Shown: positions 8,745 through 16,587 of the stretch, piece after piece | How positions within the stretch are numbered: the first letter of the stretch is position 1 | Layout: every line of letters starts with the position of its first letter | DNA from: Cellulomonas gilvus ATCC 13127 | Lineage (GTDB): Bacteria > Actinomycetota > Actinomycetes > Actinomycetales > Cellulomonadaceae | Length of the DNA: 64,000 bases | Assembly (NCBI RefSeq): GCF_000218545.1 | Contig: NC_015671.1 | Coordinates: 558,001 to 622,000, forward strand | Direction of reading: 5' to 3' | Made by a program: the position numbers and the translations under genes | Notes under the pieces: generated by a model | Databases searched by the model: none | What the model saw: the letters and a program-made list of their open reading frames with translations, nothing else | Told to the model about the DNA's origin: nothing

Positions 8745-9081
8745 AACGCGCGGTCGGGCGGATCGTCTGGGGTCGAATCTGGCCCACGCTGTACACACAG
8801 ATGCGCCAGCGGTGCCGGAAACACCGGCGGGTCAAGGGCGTGTGGGGCCTCGACCAGGGCGCCCAGCGGCATGTGGCGCCCGTCGACGAGCTGAGTGGGA
8901 GACTCCGACAACCCGCCGCGGGACCGCCCAATGGCGTGATCAAGCGGTCCGAGAAGCAGACTCGTGTGATTCGCCGCGGCACCTGTGTCGCACGGCAGGC
9001 CGGTCGTGTAGCTCACGGACTCGGTTGCTCCGGCCAGACTCGCCCTCGCCCTCGCCCTCGCCCTAGCCCTCGCCTCGGCCG
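8745..9081. other. gene-free interval with a short tandem hexamer repeat
   Basis: No convincing gene is visible between the hypothetical gene and the methyltransferase frame. From about 9041 to 9076 a CGCCCT hexamer is repeated about six times with one variant unit. The repeat may be simple slippage sequence. Composition drops in GC to the right of it. Confidence 0.5.
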
Positions 9082-11880
9082 GTGGTCGATCACATGGCGG
9101 ACTCTTCTTGCACGGACACGTGCGCCAGGGCCGAACGGGCTGTGGAAAGGCGGACGGGCTCCGTCCACAGCCCTTGGATGCGGCATGCGCGTCCACAGCG
9201 GGGACCGGCGTGCACAGGTGATGTCGTACCCCCGTGCTCAACTCGCGGGGTGCACCTAGATCGAACGACGTTGGATGCGTCCGAGCAACCCGAAGCGTTG
9301 CCGTGCCAGCCAGAACTGCCGCTCCAGTACGGTCTTGACCCGTCGGAGGCCACAGCCCAGCAAACTAGCGGCGGGACGAAGGCGGTAGCCACTGCTGACC
9401 GCGATCGGAAGTCGGACGGAGACCACAGGCGAGAGTCGGACAGTCGGTACCGAGTCTTCCCGTGTGTCCCCGCTGAAGCGGCCGCCGCAGCGCAGGGCGC
9501 CCTTGACATCCCCGGCCTCGGGATACCCTTGCGGCGGCAGATTCCACAAACGCCCGCTACAAGAGGGAGCGATCGTCCATTGCGGGAGCATCAGAAGCAG
9601 ATCCTTACCGTGCTCTACAACGCGACCCTGGAGCACGAAGGCCCGATTTCCCACGACTTTCAGGACTGGGCGGCCGACGTCGCGCATGTTCGAGGAGAGC
9701 TCGATCGAAAGAAGAAGGTGCCGCCTGGAGCGATTGAGACGCTCCTAGATTCTCAAGTGCGCGAACCCGAGCTTGCGAGATTCATCTATGCAGCGGAACG
9801 CTATATGCTTCTACGGGCTACCTCGGCGATCGCTGAATGTGCCCCGCTCGCTCTGGCAGATCCTGCATTCCGGAGCGGACCACTCGGCAAAGCCCTGGCG
9901 ATTGTTGAGGCGATAGACGGTATTCTCGCAGAGCGCGCTCCAAACGCTCTCGCGACGGAACAACTGCAAGTGCGAGAGTTGGTGCATGGATCTCACGGCC
10001 CGCTCGCAGACGCCTTTCAAACGGAGTATGCACAACTCATTCCTCGCGAGGTCAGGCATGCCATCGGCTCGTTCTACACGCCGCAGTGGCTCGCGCGCCA
10101 CGTGATCCGATCCTCCGGATACATCTGGGAGGATCGTGCGTCGCTGGTCCGGGTGGTATGTGATCCATCCTGTGGATCCGGTGTCTTTTTAGTAGCCGCC
10201 GCCGAAGAGATCCGACAGGCTGTCGAATACGGGTCAATGGATCACCGTGATGCGATAGAACTCATCGCAACGAGTTTGCGTGGTATCGACATCGAACTGG
10301 TTCCATGCATCCTCGCAACCGCCTCGCTGACTTTGGCATGCTACCGCATCGCTGAAAGTAGCAGCGAGCGGCTAGACGTCCCGATTCCGGCTACAATTCT
10401 GCACGAGGACTCTCTCGCCACCCAAGGGGTTGCGCAAAATGTGGACCTCTTGGTCGGGAACCCGCCTTGGGTGAACTGGGAGTACATGCCGGCCGAATAT
10501 CGTGACAAGCACCGCGATTTGTGGCCCGCACTTGGAATCTTCACCGCCGCGGGCAAGGCAATGGCGTTCAGCAAGGAAGATATCTCCGCCTTGTTCGTCG
10601 CGCACGCCATCCACTATCGGCTGAAGGCTGACGGCGCGTTTGCGTTTGTGCTCCCGGAGTCGCTGCTGAAGTCGGCGATGAATCATCGCGACTTTCGGAG
10701 GTTCCGGCTCGGCCCAAGTGCGACCCCATACCGTGTCTCCAGGGCCGAGGACTTCGTCAGAACCCGTCCGTTCGAGGGCGTGGCGAATCGCACGGTGGTT
10801 CTCTATGGCAGCAAGGAGGGCTCGACCCAGTACCCACTTCCGTTCCGCGAGTGGGGAGGGCTCGACCGGCGCGCCCAGCCCATCACGGGTTCCGACGGCG
10901 TGGCAGCGTCTCTCGTTGAGAGCATGGCTCAACTAGCAGACGCCAACGATCCCTCCAGCAGTTGGTCCACTGGCCACCTCGACGGGCTCACAGCACATCG
11001 ACTCCTTGACGGCAAGAACCCGTACCGCGGCCGCACGGGTCTATTCACGGGTGGCGCTAATGCCGTCTATCACCTCAGACTGCTCGGGGTAGACCGTAAT
11101 GGCCTGCTTACGGTTGCGAACGTTGTGGAGCGCGCTAAGCGGGCAGCTCCCGCCGTTGTCGCGACTGTCGAGAACCACCATGTCTATAGATTCTTGCGTG
11201 GCCGGGACGTCCGGCAATGGTCCTGCGAGAGCGAACTGCTCGTGCTCCTGCCTCATACGTCATCCACCAGGATGGCGCCTGTGACGCCCGACGCACTTGC
11301 AGAGGATGCACCTCGAACACTTGAGTATTTTAGCCAATTTGAAGACGTTCTGGCCGCACGCAGGGGCTTCTCGAAATGGGAACAGGCGTTCTTGTCGGTT
11401 GGTTTCTACGCATGTCAGCGAGTCGGCGACTATACGTTTGCTGACTGGAAGGTAGTTTGGCGGTATATCGCGCCACGTTTCACGACGGCCGTCGTCGGTC
11501 CCGGCGCATTGCCGGGGAGTGATCAGCCGAAGCCAGTGATCCCAAATGAGAAGCTCATGCTGATTGCTTGTTCGAGCGAAGATGAAGCCTACTATGTCGG
11601 TGGTGTAATGGCTGGTTCTGTTGTCATAGAACATGTGCACAGCAGGATGGTTTCGACGCAGGTATCGCCGAGCATAGTGGCAAGCATTCAAATGCCATTG
11701 TGGGATGCCAACAACTCGCTACATCGGGACATCGCGAGAGTGTGTCGGGCCGGTCACCAAGCCGTCGCGCGAGACGAGGCCGTCGAAGATCTCGTCGACG
11801 AGCTCGACGGCCTAGTCGGCCGGATTTGGGCGCTTCCTGATCAAGCCGTGAGGGCTGCCCGAGGAAGAGTGGGTTACTGA
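9082..11880 (+). CDS. N6-adenine DNA methyltransferase (Eco57I/type IIG-like)
   Basis: The frame encodes up to 932 residues. The methyltransferase core shows SFYTPQWLARHVI, then SAM motif I DPSCGSGVF (about 360) and catalytic motif IV NPPW (about 459), typical of gamma-class N6-adenine enzymes. The remaining about 350 residues probably hold the target-recognition region. No PD-(D/E)XK nuclease motif is evident in this chain. The first about 160 residues look disordered and upstream-like, so the true start may be later, near 9580. GC content is clearly below that of its neighbours, suggesting recent acquisition. The convergent gene at 11,904 is a candidate restriction partner. Confidence 0.85.
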   Translation: MVDHMADSSCTDTCARAERAVERRTGSVHSPWMRHARPQRGPACTGDVVPPCSTRGVHLDRTTLDASEQPEALPCQPELPLQYGLDPSEATAQQTSGGTKAVATADRDRKSDGDHRRESDSRYRVFPCVPAEAAAAAQGALDIPGLGIPLRRQIPQTPATRGSDRPLREHQKQILTVLYNATLEHEGPISHDFQDWAADVAHVRGELDRKKKVPPGAIETLLDSQVREPELARFIYAAERYMLLRATSAIAECAPLALADPAFRSGPLGKALAIVEAIDGILAERAPNALATEQLQVRELVHGSHGPLADAFQTEYAQLIPREVRHAIGSFYTPQWLARHVIRSSGYIWEDRASLVRVVCDPSCGSGVFLVAAAEEIRQAVEYGSMDHRDAIELIATSLRGIDIELVPCILATASLTLACYRIAESSSERLDVPIPATILHEDSLATQGVAQNVDLLVGNPPWVNWEYMPAEYRDKHRDLWPALGIFTAAGKAMAFSKEDISALFVAHAIHYRLKADGAFAFVLPESLLKSAMNHRDFRRFRLGPSATPYRVSRAEDFVRTRPFEGVANRTVVLYGSKEGSTQYPLPFREWGGLDRRAQPITGSDGVAASLVESMAQLADANDPSSSWSTGHLDGLTAHRLLDGKNPYRGRTGLFTGGANAVYHLRLLGVDRNGLLTVANVVERAKRAAPAVVATVENHHVYRFLRGRDVRQWSCESELLVLLPHTSSTRMAPVTPDALAEDAPRTLEYFSQFEDVLAARRGFSKWEQAFLSVGFYACQRVGDYTFADWKVVWRYIAPRFTTAVVGPGALPGSDQPKPVIPNEKLMLIACSSEDEAYYVGGVMAGSVVIEHVHSRMVSTQVSPSIVASIQMPLWDANNSLHRDIARVCRAGHQAVARDEAVEDLVDELDGLVGRIWALPDQAVRAARGRVGY

Positions 11881-11903
11881 GCGCCTGCGGTTCGTGACGG
11901 GCG

Positions 11904-13193
11904 TCAAGAGCGAAGGAAGACGGTCGCGCGACCCGCCGATATCGAGCGAGTTCCGGTCGGCGCGGACTCGCCGGCGGCCAGGTGTGCGGCGGTTCCTCCG
12001 TAGCGCTGATGCATCTGGGCTGCGACCCCGTCCGAATAGAAGTCCGAGTCGTATTGCACAGCCGCGACCTCGCATAGGCCGAGGCGACTTGCTGCGAGCA
12101 ATGCCTTATAGACGGAGTGGTGTTGGATGAACTCGTGAAAGTAGCCCAGCATCGGGAGGACGGTGCCGTTGGGATTCTCCGCGTAGCCAATGCCATCGAC
12201 GATGCCCCACATTTCTAGCGTCGACCCGGTAGAAGTGCGGTAATCGTCTAGCTTTTGACGAATGTCCCTGTTGGTTGCGGCCTTGTCGACGCCAAATTGA
12301 CCCGGGTCCGACGACTGCACCAAGCCCATCACCATCGCGGCGAGGTTGCCCTGGCCATCCAGGACGCCGATGTCGGCGCTCAGAGTGCGTCCGGGGACCC
12401 TTGGAGCGAGTTCGAAAGTCTGGAGATCAACGTTCGGATCCGCGGCACCCATCGGATCCAGCGCCTTTGTCTCCGGTTCGATGCGCAGCCCAGCCGCCTG
12501 CAGCGCGGCCGCAACTTCGCCCTCAGCGCCGTGGCCCCGCCGCTTGGTTTCGTTCTGTTGCACATCGTGTGGCGCCAACCAGAGGTCGTTTATCGCACGG
12601 CGACGGGTTGCGTCCAGACTGAAGTAGAGGTCGAGGACCACCAAGAGCCGACGCGCGACAAGGTAGTCGGCTACGACCGCCGCGGCGCGTCGTCGCCGCA
12701 GTTCCGGGCCGCGGGTGATAAATCCTAGGAGAGCGCTCGTCGAATGCTTCTTCATCGTGTGGGGTAGGCAGCCGCACAGGGTGGCGGGCTCGGTGGCCCC
12801 CATGTACGTGTTTCGGCTGAAGAGGTAACTCAAGTCGAGATAGAAGCGCTTGTCTGACAAAGATAGAACAAGCCGAAGCTGATGCGCGATCGCAGGCGTT
12901 TGGTATAACCACTGCGCTACGTCTTCCCGAGTCAGCGTGCCGGGAGTGTAGGAAGTTCCAGCGGGCGATTTAGCGTCGAGGGCGTCTAGCACCCCTGCTA
13001 CCCGTGCGGTGCCCGCGAGCGGCATTTGCTCCTGTGAGGCAACGTGGTACCAGTACTCGTCCTGCGGCGTGGCGCAACTTCCTAGGTTGCGTAGAGTGTC
13101 GGTCGTCACGTCGCCGCATACTGCCACGCCGGGCGTCGGTACGGGGGTCGATCGTTGACGTGTTGCCGCCGTAGGCTGGGTGTGGGCCGCCAT
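11904..13193 (-). CDS. hypothetical protein, candidate restriction endonuclease partner
   Basis: A 429-residue protein convergent with the methyltransferase, 23 bp apart and of similar low GC. The C-terminal half has an order suggestive of a nuclease fold: a helix with GHGAEGEVAAALQ, then SADIGVLDGQG and LVQSSDPGQFGVDK. A canonical D-x(n)-ExK cannot be pointed to with confidence. The N-terminal half is helical with several Cys and Tyr. I chose the ATG at 13191-13193, preceded by AAAAGGCGAG, over the upstream open frame. The restriction role is inferred from pairing with the methyltransferase; it could also be another defence or regulatory protein. Confidence 0.6.
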   Translation of the reverse strand: MAAHTQPTAATRQRSTPVPTPGVAVCGDVTTDTLRNLGSCATPQDEYWYHVASQEQMPLAGTARVAGVLDALDAKSPAGTSYTPGTLTREDVAQWLYQTPAIAHQLRLVLSLSDKRFYLDLSYLFSRNTYMGATEPATLCGCLPHTMKKHSTSALLGFITRGPELRRRRAAAVVADYLVARRLLVVLDLYFSLDATRRRAINDLWLAPHDVQQNETKRRGHGAEGEVAAALQAAGLRIEPETKALDPMGAADPNVDLQTFELAPRVPGRTLSADIGVLDGQGNLAAMVMGLVQSSDPGQFGVDKAATNRDIRQKLDDYRTSTGSTLEMWGIVDGIGYAENPNGTVLPMLGYFHEFIQHHSVYKALLAASRLGLCEVAAVQYDSDFYSDGVAAQMHQRYGGTAAHLAAGESAPTGTRSISAGRATVFLRS

Positions 13194-13214
13194 GGACTCG
13201 CCTTTTGTGGCGTC

Positions 13215-13303
13215 GTGGTCAGCGGGGTGGTCAGCGCGCCCCCGGAACTGGGTCACCAGACACACTTCGCGCGCGTATTGCTGCAGGTCAGCGCGTTGAC
13301 CAC
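13215..13303 (+). promoter_or_regulatory. candidate integrase arm-type sites, right end
   Basis: GTGGTCAGC occurs at 13215-13223 and 13227-13235. A near copy in inverted orientation (GTTGACCAC, 8 of 9 matching) lies at 13295-13303. The pair mirrors the one near attL (1988-2007). The stretch lies between the start of the candidate nuclease gene and the interrupted right attachment core, where an integrase would bind. Confidence 0.5.
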
Positions 13304-13356
13304 CGACCAGGGTCGAACTCCTAAGGGTCTGCTGCACGAGTAGGTGACAGCGAAAC

Positions 13357-14217
13357 TCAGGCGGCGAGTGCGACCTGAGTGGTCATGATCGTCTCGTACT
13401 CGATGGGGGTCAGGCGGCCGAGGCGGACCTGGCGTCTGCGGCGGTGGTAGGTCCGTTCGATCCAGGTGATGATCGCCAGGCGCAGCTCGTCACGGGTGGC
13501 CCAGCGGCGGCGGTCCAGGACGTTCTTCTGCAGCAGCGAGAAGAAGCTCTCCATAGCGGCGTTGTCCCCGGCGGAGGCGACCTGCCCCATCGACCCAGCG
13601 AGGTCGTGGCGGGCCAGGACACGGGCCACCTTCCTGCTTCGGAACTGGCTGCCACGATCGCTGTGGACCACGCAGCCGGCGACATCCCCGCGCCGCTGCA
13701 CCGCGCTGACCAGAGCGTCTACTGCGATCTGGGACGTCATGCGGTCGCTGATCGAGTATCCGACGATCCGGTTGGAGAACACGTCCTTGATCGCGCAGAG
13801 GTAGACCTTGCCCTCGGCGGTCGGGTGCTCGGTGATGTCCCAGAGCCACAACCTGTTCGGCGCATCGGCGGTGAACACCCGCAGCACGAGGTCCTCATGG
13901 GCCGGCGGAGCGGCCTTCTTCCCGTTCTTCGAGCGCTTCTTGCCGAACACCGACCACCACTGGTTGTCCCGACAGATCCGCCAGACCGTGCGGTCGCAGG
14001 CGATCAGTCCGGCGCGGGCGGCCTCGTCGGCCAGGAGCCGGTGCCCGAACTCCGGGTCGTCACGGTGGGCGTCGAACAACGCGTTAGCGAGGTGCGCCCG
14101 GGCGACCTCCCGCGCGCCGACGGGCTCAGCGAGCCACCGGTAGTAGGGCTGCCTTGCGAGCTTAAGAACCCGGCACGTCACCGCGACGGGCACCCCGTCG
14201 GCGGCGAGCTCACTCAC
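13357..14217 (-). CDS. IS3-family transposase OrfB (DDE integrase core)
   Basis: A 286-residue product with the rve integrase core. The catalytic triad is visible as Asp in LWDITE, Asp in HSDRGSQ and Glu in NAAMESFF, followed by the family's C-terminal basic region. An HTH_21-type segment (LANALFDAHRDDPEFGHRLL) precedes the core. It overlaps the end of orfA by 4 bp (14214-14217) in another frame, fitting production of a fused OrfAB by programmed frameshifting. Intact full length. Confidence 0.95.
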   Translation of the reverse strand: MSELAADGVPVAVTCRVLKLARQPYYRWLAEPVGAREVARAHLANALFDAHRDDPEFGHRLLADEAARAGLIACDRTVWRICRDNQWWSVFGKKRSKNGKKAAPPAHEDLVLRVFTADAPNRLWLWDITEHPTAEGKVYLCAIKDVFSNRIVGYSISDRMTSQIAVDALVSAVQRRGDVAGCVVHSDRGSQFRSRKVARVLARHDLAGSMGQVASAGDNAAMESFFSLLQKNVLDRRRWATRDELRLAIITWIERTYHRRRRQVRLGRLTPIEYETIMTTQVALAA

Positions 14218-14525
14218 GAGCGGGTAGAGCCTTTTCCCGGCAGATGCGCCTGGGACAGATACGCGGCCGCGCGGCGCAGGACCTCGTTCTCCTGCTCCAG
14301 CAGACGGATACGCCGGTTCGCCTCTCGCAGCTCGGCCGACTCGGTCCGAGTCACCCCGGGGCGGTTGCCGTCCGCGACGTCGGCATCACGCAGCCAGTTC
14401 CGCAGACACGACTCGGCGATGCCGAAGTCCGCCGCGATCTGCTTGATCGGAGCGTCCCCGCGGCGAGCCACGGCCACGACGTCCTCGCGGAACTCCTTGG
14501 GATAGGGCCTGGGCACGGTGCACAT
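14214..14525 (-). CDS. IS3-family transposase OrfA (HTH protein)
   Basis: About 103 residues with an N-terminal helix-turn-helix (YPKEFREDVVAVARRG, then IKQIAADFGIAESCLRNWL) and a C-terminal leucine-zipper-like coiled coil (LREANRRIRLLEQENEVLRR). This is the classic OrfA layout. I chose the ATG at 14523-14525; an earlier in-frame start (14552) lies almost at the inverted repeat. GGAAGG directly precedes this ATG, an unusually tight spacing. Confidence 0.92.
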   Translation of the reverse strand: MCTVPRPYPKEFREDVVAVARRGDAPIKQIAADFGIAESCLRNWLRDADVADGNRPGVTRTESAELREANRRIRLLEQENEVLRRAAAYLSQAHLPGKGSTRS

Positions 14526-14883
14526 CCTTCCAGCGGCGCCTCCCGGCACCACACGTGGGTGTCACCTACTCGTGCAGCAGACCCTAAAGCGGGTGTCGGC
14601 AGTTCGAATCTGCCCAGGCGCACAAAGGTGTTGTTGCCGGTCAGGGGCTGGATTGACGCCTCGACCGCGGCAGAAGTCCTGTCCGAGTTGTCCGGCGTTG
14701 GTCAGCATGTTGTCTCAGGACATGGACGGCCTGCCGAGGACGTGGACGCACATCAGCGGACGGCCGCCGCGCAGGGGGTTGCGCGCGGGCGCCTCGAAGC
14801 CGGCTCCGTGTCCCTCCGACCCTCCTCGATGCGGCTACCTGCGGTCCCGGTTCCGACCCAGCGCTGGGGCTAGGCGGCGCTCC

Positions 14884-15126
14884 CTACGGCAGCAGGTCGA
14901 GGTACTTCCTGCGGGCCGGCATCGCATGGATGACGAGCTCGTCACCGCCGTCGAGCACGAGCACTACCGTCTCGAGCCGCCGCGCCTGGGTGTCGAAGCC
15001 CAGGCGCAGCTCGCGGAGGGGCGGGCCGTCGTCGTCTAGGGGTTCGATCCACAGTGGCCACCCGGCGGCCTGGATCGCGTCCTCCTGTCCGACGCCGTGC
15101 TTGAGCGCGCTGCGGTGGACCTTCAC
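14884..15126 (-). CDS. small toxin of a toxin-antitoxin pair
   Basis: An 80-residue protein starting GTG-AAG (VKVHRSALKHGV). It contains DAIQAA followed by a beta-rich stretch (LGFDTQARRLETVVLVLD) and the ending HAMPARRKYLDLL. This resembles actinobacterial BrnT-like toxins, which fold as RelE-type ribonucleases. Its start overlaps the stop of the antitoxin gene by 4 bp (GTGA). The order antitoxin-then-toxin and the tight overlap support the pair. Target unknown. Confidence 0.72.
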   Translation of the reverse strand: MKVHRSALKHGVGQEDAIQAAGWPLWIEPLDDDGPPLRELRLGFDTQARRLETVVLVLDGGDELVIHAMPARRKYLDLLP

Positions 15127-15362
15127 GCAGCGAAGTGGGCGAGCGCGGCCCGGATCGCCTCGGAGCGGGTCATGTCCTGCTTGGCTGCCGCGGCGTCGAG
15201 GGCGTCGAGCTCCTCGGCCGTGAGCCGGACGGCCACGACCTGCATCGGCTCCGCCCCGCGGCCCGGGCGTCCCCGCCCTCGACGCTTCAGGGCGTCGACG
15301 TCGTAGCCGGCCTCGGCCTCATCGGCCCACTGCTGGATCTGATCGTCGGTCGCCACGCACAT
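15123..15362 (-). CDS. ribbon-helix-helix antitoxin (CopG-like)
   Basis: Up to 79 residues. The C-terminal part VVAVRLTAEELDALDAAAAK with MTRSEAIRAALAHFAA is a ribbon-helix-helix DNA-binding domain. Acidic and basic linkers precede it. The annotated ATG at 15362 is doubtful: a -10-like TACGAT (15368-15363) lies exactly 6 nt before an in-frame GTG at 15356, the spacing of leaderless genes in this window. It is expected to bind the toxin and autoregulate the operon. Confidence 0.77.
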   Translation of the reverse strand: MCVATDDQIQQWADEAEAGYDVDALKRRGRGRPGRGAEPMQVVAVRLTAEELDALDAAAAKQDMTRSEAIRAALAHFAA

Positions 15363-15626
15363 ATCGTATGACGAAAAGGCGTGGCGCGGCCAGAGTCGAG
15401 AGCGGCCTTGAGGTGCCGCGGCAGTGGTTGGCTGTCGTTCGTGACCGACTGGGCAGCCTTGCGCGACGTGTACGGCAGCGCGGTCGACATCCCGGCACCG
15501 AACCGCCTGTAGGTCTTCGTGTCGGCTGGCCTGGGGCTGGCCGGCAGAGGTTGGCGTCGGTCACCCGGTGCGTGTTGTGACTCCTGAACCGCCTGGGTAG
15601 TCGACTTGTCTCGAACTGCCGGAGCA

Positions 15627-15658
15627 GGTGTCGGCAGTTCGAATCTGCCCAGGCGCAC
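15627..15658 (+). repeat. third copy of the tRNA-Arg 3' end
   Basis: Thirty-two bp identical to 1885-1916, covering the variable loop, T-arm and acceptor 3' strand. The matching 5' half of a tRNA is absent, so this is not a tRNA gene. It marks an additional attachment junction to the right of the first element. The rest of 15363-15753 holds no gene that I can support. Confidence 0.9.
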
Positions 15659-15753
15659 CGTGTCTCTGTGCAGGTCAGCGCCCCCGCGGTGCCGCACCGC
15701 GGCGGTTCGGAGGCTCAACCTGGTCCAGCACAGCAGCGGGGCCTCTGCGGCTC

Positions 15754-16587
15754 TCATGGCCCGGATGGAGTTGCAGCAGCTGGTGCAGGGTCGGCGAGCG
15801 TGGGCGATGATGTGCGCCGCCGTCGCCAGCGAGCCGAGCCGTCCAGGAGGGGTGTGCGGGCGGACCGTACCGCCGCGGCGACTGCCAGCACGGCCCAGAC
15901 GATCGCGGATGCGCATGCTGCTGTCATCGACACGGGACTCGTGTACGGACCCGCGGTGCCCGTCGCTGCGGTCAGGGGCAGGGCGAGCGGGGTGATCAGG
16001 ATCAGCGGCGTGAGTGCCGGGCTGAAGTACGCGAAGCCCATGGCGGCGATGCTGGCCAGCAGGGCGACGGCGCATGCCAGCAGAGCACGCACGGCTCGTC
16101 GGAAGGCCGTGCCCAGCACGTAGCCGGTGGCCATCCAGGCGATGGCTCCGAGCACGAGCACCCCGATGCCTGTGGCGGAGACCGCGTAGGCCTGGTCGGC
16201 GATGCTCCAGCGGGCGTCGATGACGGACCATCCCACCGTCGCGCACAGACCCCCGGCCGCGCCCCATCCGGCTGCGATACCGAGTGTGCGTGCAGCGTGG
16301 AGGCCGTCGTCGCGGAGGCCTTCGCGCAGCGAACGGCCGAACGCGTAGGCGACCGCCCGCCGTGCTCGGGCCGGGGCCGTGGACGTGGCGGCCAGCCCCC
16401 ACCACACGCCCCACGTGCACGCACCGACGAGAGCCCCTTGCACGCCCAGGTAGATCCCGACGAGGACACCGGGTGGATGGGGCTCGCCGCCGAACGCCGC
16501 GGCGTACGCGACGCCGACGGCGCCCCAGAGGGCGGCGACGAACGGAAGGGTCGCCTGGCGCTCACCACCCGCGTGTGCGCTCCTCAT
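15754..16587 (-). CDS. multispanning membrane protein of the ABC operon
   Basis: A 277-residue protein with about six hydrophobic segments (for example LPFVAALWGAVGVAYAAAF and GIGVLVLGAIAWMATGYVLG) and a short basic cytoplasmic tail. I recognise no family motif. It begins at an ATG overlapping the upstream permease stop by 4 bp (ATGA), so it is the last of five coupled genes. It is probably a second permease-like subunit of the ABC system. It ends 96 bp from the third tRNA repeat. Confidence 0.72.
   Translation of the reverse strand: MRSAHAGGERQATLPFVAALWGAVGVAYAAAFGGEPHPPGVLVGIYLGVQGALVGACTWGVWWGLAATSTAPARARRAVAYAFGRSLREGLRDDGLHAARTLGIAAGWGAAGGLCATVGWSVIDARWSIADQAYAVSATGIGVLVLGAIAWMATGYVLGTAFRRAVRALLACAVALLASIAAMGFAYFSPALTPLILITPLALPLTAATGTAGPYTSPVSMTAACASAIVWAVLAVAAAVRSARTPLLDGSARWRRRRTSSPTLADPAPAAATPSGP

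Larger units (their letters stand above)
13325..14584 (-). mobile_element. IS3-family insertion sequence
   Basis: A 1,260-bp element. Its 25-bp terminal inverted repeats (13325-13349 and 14560-14584) are perfect, beginning GGGTCTGCTGCACGAG. They are flanked by a 3-bp target duplication TAA (13322-13324 and 14585-14587). It contains overlapping orfA and orfB on the minus strand. Both reading frames and both ends look intact, so it may still be active. Confidence 0.93.
1874..14624. mobile_element. tRNA-Arg-integrated mobilisable element (IME-like genomic island)
   Basis: The island is bounded by direct copies of the 3' half of tRNA-Arg(CCT): 1876-1917 and 14583-14624 are identical over 42 bp. 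Restoring the sequence before the IS insertion extends the match to 44 bp, starting at the anticodon loop. Inside are a tyrosine integrase, an excisionase-like HTH protein, a MobF relaxase, a PIN toxin-antitoxin pair and a candidate restriction-modification pair of visibly lower GC. No VirB/VirD4-type secretion genes or replication initiator are visible. I therefore infer an integrative and mobilisable element rather than a self-transmissible ICE. Confidence 0.9.
13318..14624 (+). repeat. attR core repeat, interrupted by an IS3-family element
   Basis: The right copy of the tRNA-Arg repeat is split. CTCCTAA lies at 13318-13324 and the remainder runs from the second TAA (14585-14587) to 14624. 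Removing the IS (13325-14584) and one TAA gives a 44-bp match to 1874-1917. Because the IS inserted after the core formed, the IS is younger than the integration of the element. Confidence 0.87.
14625..15658. mobile_element. remnant of a second tRNA-Arg-integrated element
   Basis: The interval lies between the attachment repeat at 14583-14624 and a third copy of the tRNA-Arg 3' end at 15627-15658. It contains one toxin-antitoxin pair and otherwise no intact gene. A tandem second integration that decayed to its addiction module explains both the extra repeat and the contents. The alternative is a right-end fragment of the first element displaced by an older recombination. Confidence 0.5.

Noticed and set aside
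14690-14730. IS-end-like sequence GTTGTCTCAGGACATGG between the two att repeats
   Set aside because: It resembles ends I associate with IS481-type elements, but no partner inverted repeat or transposase is present, so it cannot be supported.
15363-15626. Short frames on both strands between the antitoxin and the third repeat
   Set aside because: No RBS, -10 element or recognisable motif; codon bias inconsistent.
14583-15658. Additional tRNA genes at 14.58 and 15.63 kb
   Set aside because: Only the 3' half of tRNA-Arg is present; no acceptor 5' strand or D-arm precedes either copy. They are attachment repeats.
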